From NCBI GenBank assembly GCA_026315105.1, contig CM048745.1:279017247-279081246 (forward strand): DNA of 64,000 nucleotides. The letters run 5' to 3'. A program made the position numbers and the translations under genes. The DNA comes from Locusta migratoria (Eukaryota > Arthropoda > Insecta > Orthoptera > Acrididae). Shown one piece after another: positions 10,381 through 25,300 of the stretch. The notes under the pieces were generated by a model. It did no database searches, had not been told where the DNA came from, and saw only the letters and a program-made list of their open reading frames with translations. Within the stretch, counting starts at the first letter, position 1. Every line of letters starts with the position of its first letter.

Positions 10381-13300
10381 CTGTTGAATAATGTTCATTA
10401 TTATTTTGCACACTATTCACGCTGAAATTAACACCAATTTATGCTTTTACATTGTAAATATGAGTCTAGTTTTACAGTAAGATGTATTAACTCTTACACT
10501 GAACTGAGAAAATTTAATACTATGATGCAAGTATTCAAATACACACTAACACTAACTACCCACCAACTAACCACACCCACTTGAATTTTAAAATTTGTCT
10601 AGCCCATTTTAATATTCATTTTTGTATTGTTACTTTGGAATTAAAATAAATGACAGACCAAAATGTAGCAAAAACTACAAGCTAAGGCTGTAGCATTTAT
10701 AAGGTTGCTTTCCATAGCTTCTATTTTTACATGAAACAAAATATGTTCAAACCTTTTACAATTACATGTTAACTGGGTAGCCAATGATTTGAAGTAAATT
10801 AACATTCAACCACACTACAAAAAGTATACAATTTAGGTTAATAAATTGTATTTAGCATCTTTAAGCTTCTTTATTTAAAAATTTTAATTTTATTGTGCTG
10901 CCTTTTTTAGTGGCAAAGCAAATAAGCTAAGTCAAACCAAAAATTTGTCAAATGTATAATCACCTTTTTTGTGAAGTCAAATATGATGGCACTGAATTAG
11001 CTTATCAAGTCATATGCTAATAACACCAAATAGAATAAGACTTTCGATATTTGCAAACTTACATTTTTTCCCATGTTCAGCAATTTCTTGAAGAACAGCC
11101 TTCTCAACTGCTGGATTCACACACAGATTTTCAAATGTGTCATTAATTCCAATCTTCTTGGCAAGTTCTTCTAGATGAGGCTGACTAGGTACAACAAGTG
11201 CTACAGCATATGTCTTTGTAGGATCTCCATAGAGACAAATATTTTCTATAAGTGGGCAAGTTTTCAATTCTGATTCTACTTTTCCTAATGATATATACTC
11301 TCCCATCTGCAGCTTGACCAGGTCCTTTTTGCGATCTGAAGATTTAAACGTTATTAATCAGTAATTACAATTAATACAAATTGTGTGTTTTATAATTGCA
11401 ATGAATATTTTGAAATTATTGTTCTCACAATGAGTGTGTACCTTAAAATTATAGATGGTTAAATGTGAATCACTAATCAACTTTAATAATGAAAGCACAA
11501 CTAAATTACTGGATTTTTTCAGTTATAGGGCAGTGAAGAGAAAGGCATGTAAGAGATGCAATCTTTACTGAACTACAATACAGAACTTTATGTCTAGTAA
11601 GTTTATTACTCAAGATTAAAGCTAACGAGGAGATTTACAATCTAAATGTCCTATCACATTAAACATATTAGACCATATGGCACTGTTACACAACTTTTAC
11701 CTGGGTGTAAATGTCACTATCAGTATATTTAACTTATGAAGGCACTACACTTCCAGACACTAATGAGCACCCATATTAAAGTCAGAAGTTTAGCAGGTTC
11801 CATAAAATTTAAGTATTAAATACTGTTAAATTTATTACTATGTTTACAATACTAAAGCCTTTAGTGACTTCTTGAAGAGTACAAAATGGAGAATTTTTCT
11901 TTTCAACTCACCGATGATTTTTATAACACCGTCTTCATGAATCTCGCCAATATCACCTGTCCTAAACCACCTCCTCCCATCTTCTTCAAAGAAGTCTTCT
12001 TTCGTCTTATCTGGATTTTTGTAATAGCCTGGGGATATGTTGTCGCCACCTATAAGAATTTCACCTCGGGGGTATGGTTTGTCTCTGACCCTGTAGTGGC
12101 CTTCTTCCCAGTCTGTGAGTCTCACATCACAAACAGTTGTTGGTCCACCTACACGGCCAGTAGTTTCATCGTGAACTATAAAGAGAAAGAATTTCATGCT
12201 TCAGAAACGGTGTAGGTTAGACACTAGCAGAATGACCTTTGATTTCTAATCCATTTATAATATACTAACAAATATTTTCAATTAGATGAAAGCCATAATG
12301 TGCATGACAACAGCCTTTAATTTGATTAAAACAGCACTGAGAAAATGCTAGAACTTTGAGGAGCATATAGTAGCAAATTACTCAGCCTTACAGAAATGGC
12401 TATCAATGGCACAAAGATGCACCATAGTTCAAAAATTTGCCAATTATTACAGAGAAGGATCACATGTAAGCATGACAGTTGCACAAGAAGTTTTGCCTGA
12501 AACATTAACAAAAGCTTTTACATGCTCCAGTAGTACATTGCAATTTTGACAAATTCGAGCAGAAATACCCTGCCACTAAATAGCACCACATAAGCAGATC
12601 ACAAAATTTCTATCTTGAGAAATGAACATTTGGTAATAGAAGTAACGAATTAAACAATTCTATATTGACATTTGGAAAACTACTAATTCGTCCTTTTATT
12701 CAAGTGCTATAAGAGTAGAAAAGCTCATACACAGCATTATGAGAAAGTTTCAGAATTTTACAATTTGAAACATTGTGTGCTTTTAAGTAGCTACGAGAAA
12801 AGTAACAGCTCCTATGAGGAACATTTTTTCTGCTGGATTAATTATATGGTCCCAAAACAAAAGCAAATGTTAAGGTGCACTAAGTTGTGCAAGCAGCCTT
12901 CCAAGAAATGTGGCAACAGCTGCTCAGGTTCTTTCCCATAGTTGCTGTTTGAACTTTGTGACAAGAGTTCAAACAATCATACAGCAACCAACAACTTATT
13001 TTATGGAAATCCTGAAGTGACAATTAGTACAGCATTTTCTTTTAATGCTTGTAGGTGTACATAATAGGCCAGCATGAATGGTAACAAGTGTGTAATTCAA
13101 TTGCCACAATTTGGCCAAGCTTTTACGCTATTAACACCATTTAGATTAACTTTGTAGAAATTTTAGTAGTTTTAGATCAACTAAAAGTGTGTGGAGTACA
13201 TATTTATGTAGTTTACAATTAAATGACTTTCTGTATTCCAGATTTGTGTGTAAGTCACCTAAGTGGCACCACAAAAAATTTTCATCAAGTGTGCCAAACA

Positions 13301-16300
13301 TGTCAGCTGGAGTTTAATAGCCAAAAATGACAATTAGAGCTAGTTAAATTTGACCATAAACTAGAAATTTTTTTGAAGAAACCATAGGTTGTCTTTACAG
13401 TTTGCTGTTTACCATTTATGCAGCACTCCAGATTAGTGGACTTCCACTTATTGGAAACGTACACCCCCCCCCCCCCCCCCAAGTTCTTATTGAAGAACCT
13501 TACCTGATTTATATTTATATAGGTCAACGTATGTCATTTGCTTTCATTATTTTTCTCAACAAAAGCAATGTTTAGTTGCCCAGGTCTTGTAATCATGGGA
13601 GATTTGCATGTTAACTCATCTAGAGTGATGTCATGCATCTTCAAGCAATGTGTATTTTACAGTTTATATGAAATATGCCACAACTTCTGTACATCAGACT
13701 CTTCATGATTGACGATAGAAGGGACAATGAGATTGTAAATGGAAAATGCTACAATTTTAACTGGTTACTGAATGGAACTTTTACCATATTCATATACTGA
13801 GAACCACCAATGTACTTGACACCACATTACCACCTATTAGGTAATAGGTAATTTGCCTGTTGAGTACAGGAACAAACTTTTTAAATGTTATCACTAATCA
13901 GTCTCAAGCATTTAAGCATGTTCATTAAGAGTGGACAAGTGAGGGAATGACAAATTTAGGTGACATGAATGCATAAACCAGATCCACTGTAACAATCTTC
14001 ACTACCAACTTGCAGCAAAAAGGTGGTGACAATCTACATGCATTATAAACTTTGTGGTATGTATAATGCACTGCAATGGTAGAACTGGCAAAGAACATTT
14101 ATCCCAATGAGGAAAATTTAATCAAACTTTTGGTTTATTTCTAAAATAAATATTTTAGAATGTACAACCTTTTAACAAGGCCATGGTGAAATTTCAGAAA
14201 TTTTTAGCTAACAGTAGCTGTTAACCATATGTGAACAGTCACATTTGTGACTCAATAAGGTTTGAAATTTTTACGAATTTCATCTAAAGGCCCCACCTTC
14301 GGCCCTAAACCTTAAATGAACAGGTTGGACTTGAGAAATAATTGTTTTCTAAATCCCTATGAAGGGAACACTGCCACCAACACTGACTTCCAGTTCATAT
14401 CACCACTAAATAGATCTACATTAACTACCCTCCAGCAATTGCCAACTTTCCTACACCATTCTTCAAGTCCGTAAGAAAAGGAAAGAAACCAAAGCTTAAG
14501 CTAATTTTACCCCTTGCAGAAAAGGGTACCATCACTATTTTAATGAATTGCAGTTATTACCTGGCTCACCTCTTGAGCATCCCTGCCACATGTATTACAC
14601 TTCGAAGCATTTCTGCAGGACTCAAGTCCTTTAAACATTGGCATTTGGAGCAACATGTGGGATTTGGAATATCACAGTTATGACCTCTTAGCCAGCCTTT
14701 ACCTTTAGTGGAAGGACTACATCAAAAGTCAGAAATAAGGTACAAGTTGGCACCGAGTTCTTAACCTTTTTCATGACTGGACAGCTGTGGCTTCCTGATC
14801 AGATATTCTTGAATCTCTTCCTCTTAGCCCAGCCAAGTGGTTGCTGGAAACAACCCCATGGCAAGAGTGTGGTGAGCCTCCACCTGTACAGAATAGCTGT
14901 GTAACAGGGTAGCTTTGAGCTTTAAAGGCACTGTCTCCAGCATAAGAGTGCCACTTGGAAGTTGAGAACATTGTTTTACTGTGCCTGCATCAACTTTTAT
15001 AACGAACGGATTCACAGAAGAAAATTTCCCTTCTTTAGTCCAGGACACCAGTAGATAAGGAGATGCCTCATGAAGACTGGTTGAGGCCATGTTTTCTTTT
15101 GAATCTGATTTATATTTTCTTTTAGAGGAAGAACCCATTGCACAGTTTAATCCCACAATTGCCAGAGTCTTCGATGGCTTGCTTCTTCCTAATGCCCCCC
15201 CCCCTCAAAGGGGGGGGGCTCATCTGCTTTAGGTGACTGTCCACACCTGACGTCACACTTACAGAACTGCAGGCAGAGGGACAAATTGGCATACCAGAAA
15301 GATTTCAGGTCAGGCAATCACCCCTCCCTGGGCTTGGCCTTTACCAAGGGAGGAGGGGGGGGGTGCATGGGAACCCTACATGCCGGCCCAGGGCTGGGAC
15401 TTACGCATTACCCAGTCACCTTTTATGCAGCGAGTGCATGAGCTGCTTTTAAGTAACACAAGGAGAAACCAGAAGAGAAACTTCAAACACCAAGGCGGAG
15501 GTAAAGAAGAGAAAGAAAAATACAAGTAAAAAGGAAAGATACAGATTGTACCAATGTGTGTTCTATCTTTGAGGGTAGTTTTGAACCTACTTCAGAAAAC
15601 CAAACTATCCTTTTGACCTCTTGGGGACAGTTGTGCAGCACAGAAAGGAAGCAGCACTGCAAAGGCTGGGGCTCTGCCATACACATAATCACGGAAGAGG
15701 TGAGCCCCTGGAGAAGGAGGAGGAGGAGGGATTTAATATGTTTAATCTATCTCAAAAATCTTCAGATGCATTATCCCAGACTTTTTCACAAGCATCCCCA
15801 CACCCCCCAATCCATCCCCATGACCAGCCACAAAAAGAGCACCCCTTAATCCTTCAATACCACCCTGAACTATAACGTCAATCTTAACATTTATCAGGCT
15901 TTGGTTTGCTTTATTTGCTGAAACTAGACATTATGCTAAAGACTGTTCCCACACCTGAAGTGGAGTGTCATTACACAACAACCTCCGAGTGGCTTTGTGC
16001 CACTCAAATGCTAAGCCCATTTCAAGGATCATATTCCTGTATGAAGATCCCATTTAAGACCTACCCATTCCATCCTGCAGGATGTTCTTATTTCAGTCTC
16101 ATTACACGCTTATTTTACTGCATTAAAGGTTGGGAACCTGTGAAACCCACTGTACAATTTGGCAACTTTGATACAATCACAACCCAGCCTTTTTATTTGT
16201 ATGACCAAACAGCTGCCCATTTGAAAGGCCACCAAAGTGGCTCACATTGTAGAAAGTAAACTAGAAATGTGCAGACTAATTCTCTCATCACACCCCCCCC

Positions 16301-19300
16301 CCAATTTACAACAATGCAAGAGGTAATGTGAAACGAGGCTAATTATGTTTCGATAACTTTAAACTTACCATCCATAACTGTTGCAGCTGAACAGGTTTCT
16401 GTAAGTCCATAACCTTGTATAACTTTTACACACAGGCAAACTTTTATGAGTTCATGAGTGTCTGGAGAAAGTGGGGCACCACCACTCATTATCATACGTA
16501 CTCTGCCTCCAAGTAGTTCCCTGGGTTTTTTGAATATTAACCTAAGAAGGAAGAGAACAGTTTTATACATTTTACTGTGTAAACACCTTAAATTTGAGTA
16601 CATTTTGGCAGTTTAAGTTTACAAAATGTCAGTCTTCCAAAATTTTTTTTAACTTTAGTCCACTAAAATGTTCACTTGAACAAGCAGCCATAAAAGATTT
16701 ATCACCTAGAGATCAAGCTTATATTTGGTAGCAAACTAATGGCAAAACATAACTTTATAACCTTTTCCTGACTAAAGTCAAGGTTTCATAGCTACATGTT
16801 TTAACAGCCTTTGAAGATGCAACATTAAGATGACTCAAAATGATGTAACTATCAAGTATGGTCTTTGTCCATATGCAGTCAAATTACTCTAGAATGATTA
16901 TGAATTTGAGCAAATTTACTATCCATTTATGAAATGGATAGCTTCTTAATATATCTGACAAAATGTGAACTTATTGAAAGAATGAACTTTAACAATAAAG
17001 AAAATACTGTATGTCCTTTCAAATCCTTTTACTGTCTAGTTTAAGACTTGCCATATAAGAATTATGAGCAGATAATCTTTGAATCCACTCCCATGAACCA
17101 CAGACATTGCCGAGGTGGGGTGGCTTGCGTGCCTCAACGATACAGATAGCCGTACCGTAGGTGCAACCACAGCGGAGGGGTATCTGTGGAGAGGCCAGAC
17201 AAACGTGTGGTTCCTGAAGAGGGGCAGCAGCCTTTTCAGTAGTTACAGGGGCAACAGTCTGGATAATTGACTGAGCTGGCCTTTTAACATCAGCTAATGT
17301 GGCTTTGCCACACAGCTACTGCTAACAACTAAAAGCCAGGGGAAACTACAGCCGTTACCTTTCCCGAGGACATGCAGCTCTACTGTATGAACATATGATG
17401 ATGGCATCCTCTCGGGTAAAATATTCCGGAGGTAAAATAGTCCCCATTTGAATCTCCGGGCGGGGACTAGTCAGGAGGATGTGATCAGGAAAGACAGCAC
17501 TGCCATTCTACAGATCGGAGCGTGAAATGTTAGATCCCTTAATCTAGTAGGAAAATTAGAAAATTTAAAAAGGGAAATGGATAGGTTGAAGTTAGATATA
17601 GTGGGGATTAGTGAAGTTTGGTGGCAGGATGAATAGGATTTATGGTCAGGTGAGTACAGGATTATAAATACAAAATCAATTGGGGGTATCACAGGAGTAA
17701 GATTGATAATGAATAAGAAAATAGGAATGCAGGTAAACTATGACCAGCACAGTGATCGCATTATCATTGTCAAGATAGATATGAAGACAACACCGGCAAC
17801 AGTAGTACAGTTTTATATGCCAACCAGCTCTGCCAATGAGGAAATCTAAGAAATATGAGGAGCTAAAGGAAATTATTCAGACAATTAAGGGAGAGGAAAA
17901 CTTAATTGTTATGGAAGACAAATTCGGTAGTAGGACAAGGAAGGGAAGGGAAGATAGTAGGTGAATATGGTCTGGGCAAAAGGAATGAAAGAGGAAGCCG
18001 CCTGGTAGAATTTTGCACAGAACATAATTTAGTTATAACAAACACCTGGTTCAAGAATCACAAAAGAAGGTTGTATACATGGAAGACACCAGGAGACACC
18101 GGAAGATACCAGATAGATTTTATAATGGTAAGACATAGATTTCGCAACCAGGTTCTACAGTGTAAAACATACCCAGGGGCAGATATAGACTGACCATAAC
18201 TTGTTGGTTATGAACTGTAGGCTGAAACTAAAGAAACTAAAAAGGTAGGAAAATAAGGAGATGGAACCTGGATAAATTGAAGGAACCTGAGGTTCTTAAG
18301 AATTTCAGAGGGAGCTTTAGGCAACAATTGACAGAAACAGGGGAAAATAAAACAGTAGAAGAGAAATGGGTAAAATTTAGAGATGAAATAGTGAAGGTAG
18401 CAGAGGACAAAAATAGGAAGGAGAGACCTACAAAAAATCCTTGGATATCACAGGAGATACTAAATTTAATAGATGAAAGGAGAAAATATAAAAATGCAGT
18501 AAATGAAACAGGCAAAATGGAGTACAGACGACTAAGAAATGAGATTGACAGGAAGTGCAAAATGGCTAAGCAGGAGTGGCTAGAAGGCAAATGCAAGGAT
18601 GTAGAAGAATGTATAAATAGGGGAAAACAGATGCAGCCTACAAGAAAATAAAAGTAACATTTGGAGATAAAAACAGCTCTATGAATATCAAGGACACTGA
18701 TGGAAAACCAGTTCTCAGCAAGGAAGGGAAAGCTGAAGGGCGGAAAGAGTATATAGAGAGGCTCTACAAAGGAAATGAACTTCGAGACAATATTGTACGA
18801 AGGGAAGAGGATGCAGATGAAATAGGAAATACTATGCTGAGAGAAGAATTTGACAGAGCCCTGAAAGACCCAAGTCGAAACAAGGCCCCTGGAGTAGATG
18901 ATATTACCTCAGAGCTACTGAAGTCTCTGGGAGAACCAGCCATGACAAACCTGTTTCACCTGGTGTGTAAGATGTATGAGACAGGCGAAGTACCCTCAGA
19001 CTTCAAGAAAAATGTTATAATCCCCATTCCAAAGAAAGCAGGTGCAGACAGGAGTGAAAACTACAGAACCATCAGTTTAATAAGTCATGGTTGCAAAATA
19101 TTAATGCAAATTATATACAGAAGGATTGAAAAGCTGGTAGAAGCCGACCTCGGGGAAGATCAGTTTGGGTTCAGGAGAAATGTAGGAACACGGGAGGCAA
19201 TACTCACTTTACGGCTTGTCCTAGAAGATAGATTAAGAAAAGGCAAACCTACATTTCTAGCTTTTGTAGATTTGGATAAGGCTTTTGACAATGTTGATTG

Positions 19301-22300
19301 GAATAAACTCTTTCAAGTTCTGAAGCAAGCAGGAGTAAAATATAGGGAGCGTAAGGTTATCTACAACTTGTACAAAAACCAGACAGCGGTTGTCAGAGTT
19401 GAAGGGCATGAAAGGGAGTAAGACAGGGTTGAAGTCTTTCCATTATTGTTTAATTTGTACATTGAGCAAGCTATAAAGGAAAGCAAGGAGAAATTTGGTG
19501 AAGGAATTAAAGTTCGGGGGGAAAATTAAAAACATTGTGTTTTGCCGACGACATTGTAATTGTGTCAGACAGCAAAGGACCTGGAAGAGCAATTGAACGG
19601 AATGGACAGTGTGCTGAAAGGTGCATATAAGATGAATATTAACAAGAGTAAAACTAGTGTAATGGAGTGCAGTGTAAGAAAATCAGATGATGCTGAAGGA
19701 ATTAGATTGGGAAACAACGCAATAAAGGAGGTAGATGAGTTGTTACTTGGGCAGTAAAATAACAATGGTCGCAGTACAGAGGATATAAAATGAATGGCAA
19801 TGGGTAGAAAAGCGTTCTTGAAAAAAGAAATTTGTTAACACCGAATATTGATTTAACCCTAAGGAAGTCCTTTCCCGAAAGCATTTGTATGGAGTGTTGC
19901 CTTGTATGGGAGTGAGACATGGACGATAAACAGTGCGGACAGGAAGAGGATTGAGGCTTTTGAAATATGGTGCTACAGAAGAATGCTGAAGATTAGGTGG
20001 GTGGATCGCGTAACTAATGAGGTACTGAACAGAATTGGGGAGAACAGGAATTTCTGGCATACCTTGACTAAAAGAAGGGATAGATTGATAGGACACGTTC
20101 TTAGACATCAAGGAATTGTGAATTTAGCATTGGAGGGAAGAGTGTGGGGTAAAAATCGCAGAGGAAGACCAAGAGATGGATACAGTAAGCAGATTCAGAC
20201 AGATGTAGCTTGCCGTTCTTATGTGCAGATGAAGTGGCTTGCTCAGGATAGGGTATTGTGGAGAGCTGCATCAAACCAGTTTCCAGACTGAAGACCACCA
20301 CCACCACCACCACCACCACCACCACCACCACCACCACCACCACCACAACAACCTTTGAATAAAGTATTTTCCTTTAGTATTAAATAGTATTGATTAAAAA
20401 TGGCCAGTGTAATATATTTAAGCTATGAAAATTTCCATTAACTTTTGTTTCATTCAGTGAGTTCCTTTAATCACTTTACATTCCTTGTGACGCAAGTCTG
20501 CTCTTTCAGTGACTTTGATAAGAAGGGAGGGTGGGCAGTTGGAAAGTGGTTAATTTCCTCCAGCTCTGCCTGTTTCAGCTGTCTTATTTTCCCAATGCTG
20601 AAAGGCAAAGCTGTTTCCCTGCAAATTACACATTTTTTCTCTTTTGTTTATATCAAACTCCAGTGAGGGTATTAAGGATAGTTTGTAACTGTCAGCTTTT
20701 ACAACCAGGCACTCTTGCCCAGCACTCAACACATCAAACAGGTACATTTTTCCAAAGTTTGGAAGGTCACGACTAAAACCTGACAAGTGTTCTGACAATT
20801 TCACTTTCCATAGAAGAGCTAGTGCTGATACTACTTACATGATATTCCTTCAGACAAAAATACTCTTCATATATAGCTCAAAGGTCATGTCAAAACATAG
20901 GGAAAAGCTCTTACAAAAAGTCTGCTTCTTACTGCTGACAAAGTAATTACATTCAGTGTGCTTGTGCCGCCCCCCTCTCCCCCCCCCCCACACCTGCGCC
21001 GCTACAATATTAAAAACCCATCTGGAATTCTAGTCATGACAAGCAGGTTTTCCACAATTTTAGAAAGTCAAAACTATTTTACATTAGGAGATGTCACAGA
21101 CCACAGCAGTTTCTTATTGCAGACCTGACCATCTTACAGCACTGAAAGACTTACGGAAGATTACAAGAAATCACTTTTCCTAATGCTAGGTCTGAAATTG
21201 TTTTAGGACAGGAATTTTAGGTTTTTTGAAAGTCACATGTTTAAGGCTTCAATATACATTTAACTGGATGATATTGGGGGAAAGCATGTTACAGCTTAAT
21301 ATACTGTCAGTCCAAGGTCAAGATCTTTAGATATCTTTTCTTTGAAACTTAACTCCATTGTGTTTTCTAAGTGTATTTTAGGACTAGACAACTTTGAGAA
21401 CCTACATCTGACAAACTAGATGGAGATTTTTAATTTTAAATGAATAGTACCTAGCCACATCATCATCATCATCCACTTTTAAATTTAAATTTTTTACATT
21501 TAGACACCACCACAGCACTTAGTATATGTTCAAAATACACAAAACTTCAGGTGAGGTAATTTTGAATATCACTGCACTACAAATTTGGATACACAAAATC
21601 AAAACTTAGTGGGTGTCATAACTATGCATTATATTACATTACTTTTAATGTTAACACTAGTACTAACAATTTGACAAAACTTGTTGTGTAGGTCTGACTA
21701 CAGAATTTTATAATTCCAGCACTTAAGGCATGATTATATTTCAGGCAGCAAACCATAAAAATTTCCCATCCTGCTACAAAAGGCACTTCAGAGACTTAAG
21801 TAATCTTAGCTTTTTTTTTTACTTAGACCTTTGCCAGTGGTGGCAAGATCAAGAAGTGAAAACATCTAAGTCAATTTAAGATTTCACTTTTTAATTTGTC
21901 ATTATGCTTGGCCACTCAATTTTTCAGATAAATTCTATGAAGACCATATTTATTATTTCACAAATGGTCATTAATATTTGTAAGCAATTTCATTCAAAAT
22001 GTCTGCTTTTATTTAAGGAGTTTCAAATTTAAATTAGTACAGACAAATTATGGTACCTGTTAATTAAAGGAGTGTCGAAACCTCTTCTCATCCAGGTTTT
22101 TCTGTAGTTGTAAGCAAAGGTAAACAGAGCCCTTTGGAATGCACCACTTTTTGCAACTTTATCACCTATACCTTTGGAAATACGGTCCAGAATAAGCTGC
22201 AATCAATTTAATATAATTAGTATTTATGTGCCAAGTAGATAAAAATTTATACTAACACTGAGTAATATACTCACAGGTACACTAGATAAACATGTTGGCC

Positions 22301-25300
22301 GTAGGACAGAGGCATCTCCTTTAGTTCCTCTTTTTATTTTACTTGATGTGTCAATCATTGTTAAAGGTGTCGAGTATCCAATAGGTACACCACAAAGTAA
22401 ACACACCGATTCTGCAAATCACCACCTTATGTACTTGATACACTAACAAGTATAATAACATTTGTAACCTAAATATGCTTACCAACAAGTAGTTCGAAGA
22501 CATGAGCAAGGGGAAGGTAACCTAAAAATACATCATCAGAATCCGTAATTTTAACTGCGTCAGAATATGCTTTCAGTGTGCTCATCATATTTCTGTGTGT
22601 CAGTAAGACTCCCTTGGGTACACCAGTTGAACCACTTGTGTACATGATGATTGCAATGTCATCAGGTGTTGGTGGGACACCACCTGTTGAAATTAAGTGT
22701 GAACAAGTTGGTCAAACCAGTTTTGAATTTGAAATTCAAGTAATTCTTTGTTGAAATTTTACAAATAAGCATAACCTAACATTACATCTTCAACTGATGC
22801 CTTTTTTAATAGGCATTAAGCTTTATTTGAAATGCACTTGATCATAGTTTCATGAACAAATTAAATATTGTAGCTGTACTATGTGAAAGATTACATTTTC
22901 AGAGGCTTTCCCAAGCTGCTATGAATCCATGAAATTTCACATCTTCTCATTTTAAGATTGAAAGTTCATTCCACTGATCTACACTGTTAAGAGGTCTGTT
23001 AATAGCATCTTCCCTTATAGGTACAAACAGCAGAATGCAGAAATTATGTTTAACCAGGGGGAATGAGGAAATGCCAGTTAAAGGCAGTGTATGATGAGCC
23101 TTTTAAATTCCTGAGTCTCATCTAAAAAGGGACATATGGAAAGAAGACACTAAAGATTTGTTTTATTTTAGTTTGAGAAAAATTTGGTGATTCACATAGT
23201 TTCGTAACAGTAAATAAACAGATTGTGGCTTGGTTGAGCTCCCCAGTTTGCATTACCAAAAAGTATTTTTATTTTGTACTATTATTTGTAATTTTAAACT
23301 TACAAAATTTAGTAGTCTTTAGTTAAATTTTGTTCAGTTGGGCTATATTGTAACCTGGAATCTTTCCGAAGTGATTTTTGTCCACTCAGGCAAGCCTTAG
23401 GAATATGAGGGCATACCTAACCTGATTTGTTTGCAAACAGGTGTCCTTATCAGGACCAACCTGTAACCTTTTTTAAATTTGTGCCTTTTTTCTGCAAGAT
23501 TTTTCTGGGACAGTGTAAAGAATAACTTCTGCATTGTTAATACACAAAAATTGAGTTGAATGGCTTGAGAAGTAAATATTAAGCCTAGTGCCACTGAAGC
23601 CCAAATGTAGTTAGTAAGTTTGTATTGAAATTTCAAATTCTAGATTTGGATTATTTAATATGTCATGTATATTACACATAACAAACTAAACATGCAGAAT
23701 AATTCTACATGACGTAGTTTATAGATCCCATAGTATCACTGCCATTATCTATTATAATTTCAGCCTTCTCACTTTAAATGCAATCATTTTGTCAAACAGT
23801 TGTCTACCAGAGGCATAGCAGCATGCCAACTTAATAGTTGAACAAACTGAACAAATAAAGCAATTAAAAAATTAAGCTTTATTGTTTCTTTGAATTTGCT
23901 GGAGTATATTTAGCTGTAGATATTTACTTATTTAAACTAGAAACAAGAAATAAGGCAACTCTTGTGTTGCTATGATTACTTTTAACTCAATTCTGATAAA
24001 GTGGCCTACTTTGTAATAATACAAACTTATAAATTTAATTAAAATGCTGTTCTGGAGTATAAATCTGAAATAAAGGTAACTATTGCATACCTGTATTAGA
24101 AGCTTTTCCTTGATTTAGAACTTCTGAGAAAGGTACTATTTGAACTCCCTCTTTGTAACCTGTGATGTCAGTTTTCTTCAAACTATCTTCCATGTAAACC
24201 AGTAGTTTCACCCTTGGGCACATTGGCAGGACTTTCTTGAATTTTGGCAGCAGTTCATGTGATGTTATAACAGTTTGTACCTCTGTTTCATTGATGCCAT
24301 GTGCAATTGCATCCTCTCCCAGTGTTGCATAAATAGTGACAACTGGAAACAAAATTTAAGTGTAACCAAAAGGAATTTTCAAAATTAAAAGATTTAAAAT
24401 TTAACAGTGCAATGACTGTGTTTAATTCATGGCAGATATTTTCTTTCCAAATTTTTAACATATGAAAATTCAGTTTAAGTTTTATTTATTCGTGGCAGGC
24501 CTAAATAGCTTTTAAGTAATTGTGTAATTTTGGGGTAGCAAATACAAATGACATATTCAATTACATTAACAAATCCAGTTTCAAATTTATAAGAAATCTA
24601 AACCCTAACTTTATTAGTTTCCATCTCAGATCATTCCATCCTGAAGTGTGTGTGTGTGGTTTTTTTCCCCTTCCTATATTAATTCACATATAGGCAATGA
24701 AGATGTCAGCATTCCACAAGCTGAAGTAAATGTCTGTCAGGCCTAGTGGTATAAGAGTAACAAAGCTGGGAACTAAAGTAGTTTCTTCACCAGCTCTGTC
24801 AAATCTTACTTTACTTTGTTTTCGTTAACCTAGACTTATCAAGCCAACATGTTTGAATGTTGCATTAAAACTGCAGGTTTCCTTTCTCCAGTCGAATTTA
24901 TGGTTTTAGGGCACAAAACTACTGAGGTCATAAGTGGCAAAATCAGAACACACACTTGGTAATGCGAAGGCAAAGAAGGACAAGGCTTTTTGCAGTCAAA
25001 TTTCTAAAAGTAATAGGTAAAAACAAGGCAATCCTTATGTAGATTTATTTACTGTAGGAAAATGGCTGGATTCCCCTGCTAACTGATGGGGTGGGAGGGA
25101 GGAGAGACTTAAAAAATGGGCATTCAAGCAGAAGATGGCACAGTCAACTGTTGGGAACTGACCACAAGTAGGAGCAGCATTACCACTTAGTAAGTGGTGG
25201 CTGAAACCACAGTTAAATGGGCAAGAATGACCTCTTTGAGGCAAAGGGGGCTAACAGGTGGAAGAAATTTAATGTTGCCAAGTTGTTCCTTTCAAGGGAA

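Larger units (their letters stand above)
12176..16368 (-). other. Acsl intron 8 (4.2 kb) with a sense-strand LINE ORF1 remnant
   Basis: Bounded by GTAAGT and TATAG. It contains a 17-C run at 13464-13480 and the LINE ORF1 remnant at about 14.4-15.45 kb. Nothing else in 12.2-14.3 kb or 15.5-16.37 kb is assignable, apart from short C- and G-tracts and GGA-rich sequence near 15.71-15.73 kb. Confidence 0.8.
16542..22056 (-). other. Acsl intron 7 (5.5 kb), host of the RTE-like element
   Basis: The largest coding-region intron. The RTE-like element occupies 17.1-20.35 kb. The flanks 16.54-17.09 and 20.35-22.05 kb are AT-rich and CpG-poor, with a short CAT repeat near 21.46 kb and a C-rich tract near 20.97 kb, and nothing else I can name. 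Confidence 0.8.

Noticed and set aside
10381..10421. Alternative acceptor TTTCAG at 10422 for the last Acsl exon
   Set aside because: Joined to the exon 10 donor it reads TCG TGA, an immediate stop; the acceptor at 10381 restores the conserved KLEKFE motif.
13575..13710. Possible LINE endonuclease (LVIMGDLHVNS)
   Set aside because: Only one short GD-N-like motif in an otherwise unmatched stretch; too weak to call.
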